NCBI RefSeq assembly: GCF_013912005.1
Contig: NZ_JACESB010000001.1
Location: 1 to 64,000, forward strand
Source: Brevundimonas sp.
GTDB lineage: Bacteria; Pseudomonadota; Alphaproteobacteria; Caulobacterales; Caulobacteraceae
Length of the DNA stretch: 64,000 bases
Reading direction: 5' to 3'
Position 1 is the stretch's first letter. The number at the start of each line of letters is the position of its first letter. This document shows, piece by piece, positions 16,727 to 23,216 of this stretch. The notes beneath the pieces were generated by a model. The model saw only the letters and a list, made by a program, of their open reading frames with translations, did not search any database and was not told where the DNA came from. A program made the translations under genes and the position numbers.

Positions 16727-17227
16727 CTACGGTGCGCCCTTGTCCGAGCCGCCGTCGTCTCCGGTGGGGGAAACGAGCCGATGTCGCCGTTCCTCAAGCC
16801 AGGCGTCCGCCGCGCTCTCCCGGCGGACGGACTGCGCGGCCAGCTCGCGCAGGGCCTTGGTGAAGGTGTTGATGATGGTCAGGGACTCCAGCTCCGCGAT
16901 CGCGTCGCCCGCCTCCTCGTCGAACTCCTGCAGCACGACCGCGAGAATGGTGGCGAGCTTATTGTCGGCGCACCGCAAGGCGAAGGCGGGCGACCCGAGC
17001 GCCAGCGCCGCGAGGATCGCGTGGGGATCGCTGTCCGTGACCTCGGCGAAACGATGGACGCGCTCGATGTTGATGCGTCCGCCGCCGGACTCGAAATGCT
17101 CGTAGGAGCGCAGCGCCATGTTCATGGACTTGGCGACATCCGCCGCCCGCAGCCGACGATGGGTGCGGATCAGCCGAAGGGCGGTGGACAGGGTCTCGCT
17201 CTGGGACTGACGGTCGGCGCTCTCCAT
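16727..17227 (-). CDS. XRE-family HTH regulator
   Basis: The 166-residue protein has an N-terminal Cro/C1-type HTH (residues about 12-60: TALRLIRTHRRLRAADVAKS, then NMALRSYEHFESGGGRINIE) and an all-helical C-terminal half of unknown function. It lies upstream of the LuxR-HTH gene and the virB operon on the same strand, so control of transfer is the natural inference. Its start faces the GntR gene across a 256-base AT-rich gap. Confidence 0.8.
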   Translation of the reverse strand: MESADRQSQSETLSTALRLIRTHRRLRAADVAKSMNMALRSYEHFESGGGRINIERVHRFAEVTDSDPHAILAALALGSPAFALRCADNKLATILAVVLQEFDEEAGDAIAELESLTIINTFTKALRELAAQSVRRESAADAWLEERRHRLVSPTGDDGGSDKGAP

Positions 17228-17483
17228 GACGTCGCTCTAACTCCGTTTCCGAGCGCCGCGACTCGCGCGCACCGCACCCCTACTGGTTGAAAAATGAAGC
17301 AACCGTGCATCAAATGAAAGGTGGGAAACAAACGGGTCTATAAACCTTGTGTATTTGCGCAAAATATCTGCGGGTCGCACGCGAAATCTTTGCGGAAGTC
17401 GCCGATTACATGGTCGCATTCTCATCGCAACCCGAACTCGGCGTGGGTCGCGGCTTGAGCGCCCTCGCTGGGGGTTGGTCGTG
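17228..17483. promoter_or_regulatory. Divergent promoter region between XRE regulator and GntR gene
   Basis: This 256-base gap is clearly AT-richer than its surroundings, especially 17281-17400 (GTTGAAAAATGAAG, GGTCTATAAACC, GCAAAATATC). It must hold the promoters of the transfer regulators to the left and the lasso regulator to the right. I cannot assign -35/-10 boxes with confidence. Confidence 0.45.
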
Positions 17484-18095
17484 ATGCGATCGCGAGACCC
17501 CTATAACGACGCCCTGACCGCCTTGGCGGCGTTCGCCGGATCAGGCCGCTTCGGCTGGGGAGAGCCGTTGGTCGCCACCGCCTTGGCCGCCGAACTGGAG
17601 CTGTCCCAGACGCCCGTGCGCGAGGCCCTGGCCCGGCTCGCCGGCGAAGGTCTGATCGAACATCGCCCCGGGCGTGGCTACTACGCCCCCAGTCCCAGCG
17701 CCGACGACATCGTTGATCTCTACGAAATCCACCGGCGGCTGGTGCATTTGGCGATCGACCTTCTTGACGCCGCCGGAACGACTGTGGCGCTCCAGAGCGT
17801 CGGCGAGAGGAGCGAGGAGCGCTTCTACGCCGCCCTGGTCCGGTCGCCGGGGCGGGCGGTCTTGGCGCAAACCCATTGGCGCCTGACGCTGCGGCTTCGA
17901 CCCATTCGGATCGTCTCGGCCGAATTGGCGCCGCCGGACCTGGCCTGGATCGTCGGTGTCGAACGCCACGTCGCGGACGGCGCGCTCGTCGCGTTGCGGC
18001 GCGAGGTCGATCTGCATCATCGAGAGAGATCGGCGCTCGCCACCGCCGTCGTGGCAGTCATGCGACAATCTGTCGAAAGTATAGGACAGATATAG
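17484..18095 (+). CDS. GntR-family regulator of the lasso cluster
   Basis: The 203-residue protein has an N-terminal GntR winged helix (LAAELELSQTPVREALARLA then GEGLIEHRPGRGYY at about residues 30-72) and a short helical effector domain starting ADDIVDLYEIHRRLVHLAID. GntR genes are a known companion of isopeptidase-type lasso clusters in Caulobacterales and sphingomonads. It lies 71 bases before the precursor gene on the same strand. I chose ATG 17484 (GTG 17481 is adjacent); the longer frame reads through the AT-rich promoter region. Confidence 0.82.
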   Translation: MRSRDPYNDALTALAAFAGSGRFGWGEPLVATALAAELELSQTPVREALARLAGEGLIEHRPGRGYYAPSPSADDIVDLYEIHRRLVHLAIDLLDAAGTTVALQSVGERSEERFYAALVRSPGRAVLAQTHWRLTLRLRPIRIVSAELAPPDLAWIVGVERHVADGALVALRREVDLHHRERSALATAVVAVMRQSVESIGQI

Positions 18096-18132
18096 TTTGA
18101 ATATAGAGCCTCGCGGGCGCTGGCTTAGGGTG

Positions 18133-18149
18133 CGGGGCGTTTGGCCCCG
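18133..18149 (+). promoter_or_regulatory. Hairpin in the leader of the lasso precursor mRNA
   Basis: CGGGGC and GCCCCG form a 6-bp stem with a 5-base loop, 4 bases before the strong ribosome-binding site AAGGAGG (18153-18159) of the precursor. There is no T-run. It may be an mRNA stability or translation element at the 5' end of the precursor transcript; function is unproven. Confidence 0.4.
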
Positions 18150-18166
18150 TTCAAGGAGGCTACGAC

Positions 18167-18484
18167 ATGAAGACCAATCCCCTTCCGGGCCTGATCGGGC
18201 TCGGCTGCGCCAGCGCACTGACCCGCGCCGGCGGCGGCGTCGAAAAGATGGAGCTGATCCCGCTCTATTTCTACGACGACGCGTCCACGACCCAGATCGT
18301 CGGGCTCGGTTCCGCGGTGGAGCAGACCCGCGCCGACGGCCCGGGGCACAATCGGGAACTCAACCCGATCTACACCTACGTCGATCCCTCGGTCGCCCGC
18401 ATCGGCGGGGCCGCGGAGCAGACGCGGGCGGACCAGCCCAGCGGCAATCGCGAGCTGATCCCGGTCGAGCGTTGGACCGCCTGA
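18167..18484 (+). CDS. Lasso peptide precursor with three apparent cores
   Basis: This 105-residue precursor starts 7 bases after AAGGAGG. Residues 1-20 end in GLIGLGCASALTR, close to Caulobacterales lasso leaders (astexin-type ...LGKASAETR) with Thr at -2. Three cores can then be read: 21-38 AGGGVEKMELIPLYFYDD, 56-74 ADGPGHNRELNPIYTYVDP and 88-105 ADQPSGNRELIPVERWTA. Each begins with Ala after Thr-Arg, has Glu at core position 9 (a 9-residue macrolactam ring) and continues Leu-x-Pro with an aromatic or bulky tail. The spacers repeat the leader end (IVGLGSAVEQTR, ARIGGAAEQTR). Ala-initiated cores are known from caulonodins. The B and C enzymes follow directly. Core boundaries at the C-terminal side are inferred; the first two cores would need cleavage there. 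Confidence 0.85.
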   Translation: MKTNPLPGLIGLGCASALTRAGGGVEKMELIPLYFYDDASTTQIVGLGSAVEQTRADGPGHNRELNPIYTYVDPSVARIGGAAEQTRADQPSGNRELIPVERWTA

Positions 18485-18534
18485 GCGCGACGGCTCCGAC
18501 GGGGGGCGACGGCGGCGACGCCGCCGCCCCTGCC

Positions 18535-19164
18535 GTGCGCCTGTATTTCGCGCCGGACGTTCACCACGCCTGCGTCGGTGGTGACGCCGTCCTGCTCGAC
18601 GTGCGCGGCGACGGTTATCATTGCCTGCCGGACGGCGCCGCCCTGTGCCGGCGGCTCGCGGGAGGCGGTCTCGTCCGGATGAACGGCCCCGTCTCGGCCC
18701 TGATCGCGGCGGGGTTGATCGGAGCGGAGCCTTCGCCGAAGCCCCGGGTTCCGCCGGCTCGCCCGGTGCGTTCCGTGATCCACGCCGGAGGGCGTCTGGA
18801 CCTGATGCGGGACCTGATCCCGGGGCTCTGCGCGATGCACGAGGTGCGGGCCGCCCGGCGCGGGGCCGGCCTGTCGCCTTATGTCAGTCTGGGCGGCGCC
18901 GAGCCTCGTGACGACCCTATGGCCGCGATCGAGGCCGGTCGGCGGTTCTGGACCCTGATGGCCTATTTGCCGATCGAGGGGGAATGCCTCGTCCGGTCGG
19001 CGCTGCTGGTCCGTTTTCTCCGGCGTCAGGGGCTTCGGGCCGACTGGGTGTTCGGCGTGCGCCTGTGTCCGTTCACCGCCCATTGCTGGGTGCAGGTCGG
19101 CGAGGTCTGTCTCAACGATGATGTGGAGCGGCTCGTGGCCTACACGCCGATCATGGTGCGATGA
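18535..19164 (+). CDS. Lasso B protein: fused RRE and leader peptidase
   Basis: The protein has about 209 residues. The N-terminal 80 form the precursor-recognition (RRE) part, with VRLYFAPDVHHACVGGDAVL and LDVRGDGYHCLPDG. The C-terminal part is the transglutaminase-like cysteine protease: catalytic Cys in GECLVRSALLVRFLRRQG (near residue 150), His in PFTAHCWVQVG (near 182) and Asp in VCLNDDVE (near 193). It cleaves after the Thr-Arg site and hands the core to C. The fused form is usual in Proteobacteria (McjB, 208 residues). Start is uncertain: GTG 18535 gives the family length, while TTG 18472 or CTG 18481 would overlap the precursor stop. A longer frame back to 18097 is only a shadow of the precursor gene. 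Its end overlaps the C gene by ATGA. Confidence 0.9.
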   Translation: MRLYFAPDVHHACVGGDAVLLDVRGDGYHCLPDGAALCRRLAGGGLVRMNGPVSALIAAGLIGAEPSPKPRVPPARPVRSVIHAGGRLDLMRDLIPGLCAMHEVRAARRGAGLSPYVSLGGAEPRDDPMAAIEAGRRFWTLMAYLPIEGECLVRSALLVRFLRRQGLRADWVFGVRLCPFTAHCWVQVGEVCLNDDVERLVAYTPIMVR

Positions 19165-20900
19165 GCGGCGACGCCGGCTATCTCCTCGTCGCCGACGCCG
19201 CGGACGCCCGCGATCCCGCCGTCGAGGCGGCCCTGGCGGCGCTACTGCGGAGCGGCTGGACCCTGCGGCTCGACGGCTTCGGTCTGAGGATTCTGACCGG
19301 ACCGCAATTCCCATGGCCCGTCGCGCAGGTTCATCGCGCCCATGCCCTGATCGGGGAATGGCGCGGGGAGGGCGCGCATCCTTCCGCGATCGCAGGCCGC
19401 TTCCCCGAAGGACGCCCGCTCGGCGCGGGCCTCATGAGCGAAGGCTGGGGCGCCTATCTGATGGTCTGGCGAGATCGCGACGGCCACCTAAACCTGGTGC
19501 GGGATCCGACCGGAGCGGTGGATGTGGTGTGGTGGCGGCGAGGTCCCGTCACCTTGGTGACCGACTGTCCTCCGCCGGCGCTCGACGCCGTCTTGCCGGA
19601 CACGCTCGCGATCGACTGGCCACAACTGGGCGCCCTTCTGGCGACGCCTTCGCTTCTGACCGACGGATTGCCCCTCCAAGGTTTGACGCCGGTCGGCGCC
19701 GGTTGCTGGAGCCGGCCGGACCAAGACCTTCCCGACGAACCCCTGTGGCGGCCGGCCGACTTCGTCCGTCGGGGCGCCGACGACGCCCCGGACGCTCTCG
19801 TGCGGGTCGTCGATCGCACCATCGACCGCACCATGCGCTCGCGTCGCCGGGTGGTCTCCGAACTCTCCGGGGGACTGGACTCGGCCATCGTGGCGGGAAG
19901 CCTGAGGGCGACGGGGCACGCCGAGCGCGCGGTCTTCATCAACTACTATGGCGACGACGCCGAAGGCGACGAGCGTCGTTACGCGGAGGCGGCCGCGGCG
20001 CTGAGCGGCGTTCCGCTCGAGACCGTTCGCAAGCCGGTCGAGGCGATCTCCGACGCGGACTTCACCACCCTGGCCTCCGGACTCCGTCCCGCCCTCCAAG
20101 GGGTGGACCCGGCCTATGATCGGCACGCCGCGGGCCGACTGGCGGCGCTGGGCGCCGACGGCCTGTTGACGGGACAGGGCGGCGACAGCGTCTTCTTCCA
20201 GGCCCCGGATCCCCTCGTCGCCGCCGACCGGTTCCGCCGCCAGGGCTTGCGCGCCCTCAATCCGGCCTATCTGGCGGCGGTGGGCCGCTGGACCCGCCAC
20301 TCCGCCTGGACCGTCGGCCGACTGGCGGTGCGCGGCCGGACGCAGACCGGATCGGGGCCGCGTCACCGGTGGCTCGACGACGCGGCCGAGCTTACGCCCG
20401 CCAAGCGGGGGCAGCTGGAGCGGTTCGTGAACTGTCAGCTGTTCTGGACGGACTGTCTGAGGGCGCGCCAGGCCCCGCTGCTCAATCCCTTCCTCAGTCA
20501 GCCGGTCGTCGAACACTGCCTCGGCGTGCCGTCCGACCGGCTGACCCTGGGCGAACGGGACCGGGGCCTGGCCCGCCTGGCCTTCTCGGAGCGCCTGCCG
20601 CCCTTGATCGCCGAACGGCGGGACAAGGGCGATCTGAGCCACTTCTACGGCCAGGTCGTACGGGACAGCGCGCCGGCGCTCGCCGCCTTCCTCCTGGAGG
20701 GACGACTAGCGGCCCAGGGCGTCCTCGACCGGGCGACGCTCGAGGTTGATCTCGACCCGGCCCGCCTGCTCTGGCGCGAGGGCGCCAACGCCCCGTTGCT
20801 GGCCGCCGTCCTGGAGGCCTGGGCGCGCCACTGGGAGGGTCGGATCGCGCGTCGCCGGACCGAGGTAGCGCGCCAGCCAGTCGAGGATGTGGGCGTGTAG
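19161..20900 (+). CDS. Lasso C protein: asparagine-synthetase-like macrolactam synthetase
   Basis: The 579-residue homologue of McjC has an N-terminal Ntn-like fold lacking the glutaminase Cys, then an AMP-forming PP-loop SELSGGLDSAIVAGSLRATG near residue 236 and a second ATP-site block GLLTGQGGDSVFF near 335. It adenylates the Glu9 side chain of a core and closes the ring with the core N-terminus. Its last 65 codons (from 20706) overlap the convergent isopeptidase gene, and the tail after ARHWEGRIARRR is probably non-conserved. No ABC exporter gene follows, as is usual in isopeptidase-type clusters. Confidence 0.92.
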   Translation: MSGDAGYLLVADAADARDPAVEAALAALLRSGWTLRLDGFGLRILTGPQFPWPVAQVHRAHALIGEWRGEGAHPSAIAGRFPEGRPLGAGLMSEGWGAYLMVWRDRDGHLNLVRDPTGAVDVVWWRRGPVTLVTDCPPPALDAVLPDTLAIDWPQLGALLATPSLLTDGLPLQGLTPVGAGCWSRPDQDLPDEPLWRPADFVRRGADDAPDALVRVVDRTIDRTMRSRRRVVSELSGGLDSAIVAGSLRATGHAERAVFINYYGDDAEGDERRYAEAAAALSGVPLETVRKPVEAISDADFTTLASGLRPALQGVDPAYDRHAAGRLAALGADGLLTGQGGDSVFFQAPDPLVAADRFRRQGLRALNPAYLAAVGRWTRHSAWTVGRLAVRGRTQTGSGPRHRWLDDAAELTPAKRGQLERFVNCQLFWTDCLRARQAPLLNPFLSQPVVEHCLGVPSDRLTLGERDRGLARLAFSERLPPLIAERRDKGDLSHFYGQVVRDSAPALAAFLLEGRLAAQGVLDRATLEVDLDPARLLWREGANAPLLAAVLEAWARHWEGRIARRRTEVARQPVEDVGV

Positions 20901-23216
20901 GTCGCGCAGGTTGCCGGGGCTGGCGAGCACATGGCCCTCGCCATAGTAGGTCAGCAGAGCCGCGTCCCGGTTTAGTCGGTAGAGGACGCCGAACAACTTG
21001 CCCATGCGCGGCCGCTCCAGATCGCTTTCGATCAGCAGGGCCGGCGCCCGCAGGTCCGCCGCCGAGAACAGCGGGCTCATCTCGACATAGCGGGCGGCGT
21101 CCGCCGGGAAGGCGCCGATCGCCGCCTGGCCTGTCTCCGCCCAGCCGGACAGCTGGCCGATGGGCACGCCCTCGTCGGGTGCGGAGCGGAAGAAGGGCGG
21201 CAGTTCGAAGGCGCTGATCAGGTCGGCGTAGCCGTTGGAGGCGATCACCGCCGCGACCCGGTCGCTGTGGGGCGCCGCGTTGAGCACATTGAAGGCCCCG
21301 TAGCTGTGACCGAGCAGGGCGTAGCGGTCGGCCCGGACCCGGCCAGTGGCGCCGGCCGCATCGGCGATGGCGTCGATCTGCGCGGCAAGGGCCGCGCCGG
21401 ACCAGCGCCCATCCGGCGGGTTCGGCAGGCTGACATAGAGAACCGCATAGCCGCCCCCGGCGATGACCGCCGGATTGTTCTGGAGCATGGCGGAGCGGCG
21501 CGTGAGCGGTGACGGCGGACGCGACGAGACGCGGCCGGGGTAGACCTCGACGACCAGCGGCGCCTTGACCCCTTCCGGCAATCCCGGCGGCAGGAGCAGC
21601 CAGCTCTTCAGCGCCTGGCCGGCAGGACCGGTGTGCGCAACTTCGATGATTTCGCCCCAGTCGAAGGTCGCGCGATCGAGGTTGATCTCCGCCAGGGTCA
21701 GGCCGGCGTCGGCGCGATGGAGCCGGAAACGGGTGGATCCGTCGGCGGAGTCCTGACGGGCGACGACGAAGGCGCCGTCAGGACTGGAGGCGACGCGGGT
21801 TTCATCCGGTTCCAGCGGCGAGACGCAGACCGGCGCCGCGTCGATCGCGGCCTTGGCGCAGCCGTCGCTGATCAGGGTGCGGCCGGGGGTCGCCTCGCGC
21901 ACATAGGCGGCGCGGAAGCCGGCGTCGCGAGCCTCGCCGAGGTCGCTGATCCGGCCGGCGACGTCCGGGCCTCCGTTCAGGGACAGAAGCCGGTCGCCGC
22001 GCTCGATACGGGTCTCGCCGTTCCAGTCGACGAGCCGATCGCCCGTCTGGGCCGGGATCGGCGCGAGACCGCCCGGCACGCGCCATTGGGCGACGCCGGC
22101 GTCATCCAGGACCCGGAGCACGGGCGTGTCGCCGAGCCAGCCGCCCAGCGCCACCGGTTCGTCCCACGGGCTTCGCTCCGTCGCCGGCTTGTCCGCGAAC
22201 CTGGAGACCAAGCCGTCCAGCCCGATCGCGACATAGGCGCCGGACCGCTCGAAGCCGGCTTGGCCCACGTGGCGCGCGAAGGCGAGAAGCCGACGGCTGT
22301 CGGGGCTCCACGCCATCAGATAGGGGCCGTAATCGAGAGCGGGGTCGATCCGGGTTTCGGCGCCGGTGTCGATGTCGATCAGGCGCAGGGCGCGTCGGCG
22401 GATCGGGTCGCCGACCAGGACCGGGCGATCGGGATCGGGCTGCAGATCCTCGCGGTCCTCCAGCACGGCGATACGGGCGCCGTCCGGCGACAGGGCGAGA
22501 TCGAAGATCGCACCCGCGGCGAGCGGCGTCTGCGCGCCGCTACGCACATCCAGGCGGAGGAGCGACAACGGTGGGCGATGTTCGCGGGTGTCGCGGGCCG
22601 AGCCGCTCGGAATGAAGGTGCCGCCGACGGATCGGCCGGACGCTGTCGCCGCCCAGAGCGCCGCGATACGGTCCTGGGCCTGGAAGCCGGTGCGGGCGAT
22701 CTCGGGCAGCTGTCCGCCCGGCTGCACGACGACGAGCAGTTCGTCGACGGTTCGCCAGAGCGCCGTCAGCCCGAGCCGCGGGTCTTCCGGCGCGAGCGCG
22801 GTCCAACGGACCGCGCCGGTCTCGAGCGACAGGACGCCCAGCCGCCAGCTGTCCGGCGTCAGCTCGTAGACGATCAGCCGGCGACCGTCGGGCGAGAACC
22901 GTCCAGCCGTATAGCCGGCGGAATGGTCCGGGGTCTCCAGGGTGCGGACGACCTCGCCAGAGCGCGCGTCCACGATCTGGACGGCGCTGAGGAGGCGGTC
23001 GGTGTCCCTGGACAGCTTGTAGGAGGGCGCGCGGTCGTAGCGCGCCCGGCGTTCCAGCGCGATCCAGCGGCCGTCCGGACTGACGCGCGCATCGCCGAGA
23101 CTCTCCTGACGCAGCAGGGCGTCGATGGTGAAAGGGCCGGAGGACTGGGCAAGCGCGGGACAAGCGAAGGCGAGCCCGGCCGCAAGGCCGAGCATCAGAA
23201 CTGTGCGGTGCATCAC
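20706..23216 (-). CDS. Lasso peptide isopeptidase (S9C prolyl-oligopeptidase family)
   Basis: The 836-residue periplasmic protein has a signal peptide (MLGLAAGLAFACPALAQ), an N-terminal seven-bladed propeller (repeated DGRW/DGRR/DSRR turns) and a C-terminal alpha/beta hydrolase with nucleophile GHSYGAF near residue 637, acid ESDLERP near 728 and base GEGHVL near 760. AtxE-type enzymes hydrolyse the isopeptide bond and linearise imported lassos. It follows the TonB receptor with overlapping stop and start (GTG 23216, ATG 23213). The fold should end near LDWLARYLGP, so the last roughly 55 residues, antisense to the C gene, are an unusual extension. Confidence 0.88.
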   Translation of the reverse strand: MMHRTVLMLGLAAGLAFACPALAQSSGPFTIDALLRQESLGDARVSPDGRWIALERRARYDRAPSYKLSRDTDRLLSAVQIVDARSGEVVRTLETPDHSAGYTAGRFSPDGRRLIVYELTPDSWRLGVLSLETGAVRWTALAPEDPRLGLTALWRTVDELLVVVQPGGQLPEIARTGFQAQDRIAALWAATASGRSVGGTFIPSGSARDTREHRPPLSLLRLDVRSGAQTPLAAGAIFDLALSPDGARIAVLEDREDLQPDPDRPVLVGDPIRRRALRLIDIDTGAETRIDPALDYGPYLMAWSPDSRRLLAFARHVGQAGFERSGAYVAIGLDGLVSRFADKPATERSPWDEPVALGGWLGDTPVLRVLDDAGVAQWRVPGGLAPIPAQTGDRLVDWNGETRIERGDRLLSLNGGPDVAGRISDLGEARDAGFRAAYVREATPGRTLISDGCAKAAIDAAPVCVSPLEPDETRVASSPDGAFVVARQDSADGSTRFRLHRADAGLTLAEINLDRATFDWGEIIEVAHTGPAGQALKSWLLLPPGLPEGVKAPLVVEVYPGRVSSRPPSPLTRRSAMLQNNPAVIAGGGYAVLYVSLPNPPDGRWSGAALAAQIDAIADAAGATGRVRADRYALLGHSYGAFNVLNAAPHSDRVAAVIASNGYADLISAFELPPFFRSAPDEGVPIGQLSGWAETGQAAIGAFPADAARYVEMSPLFSAADLRAPALLIESDLERPRMGKLFGVLYRLNRDAALLTYYGEGHVLASPGNLRDLHAHILDWLARYLGPATRDPTLPVARPGLQDGGQQRGVGALAPEQAGRVEINLERRPVEDALGR

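Noticed and set aside
18230-18254. Alternative reading of the first lasso core beginning at Gly22 (ring of 8 residues to Glu29)
   Set aside because: The Ala21 reading keeps Thr at -2 and Glu at position 9, as in the other two units; the Gly22 reading fits only this one.
18097-18534. Upstream half of a long frame (from 18097) that would extend the lasso B protein to 355 residues
   Set aside because: It lies out of frame over the precursor gene, is Arg/Pro-rich, and the remaining 209 residues already match the family's full length.
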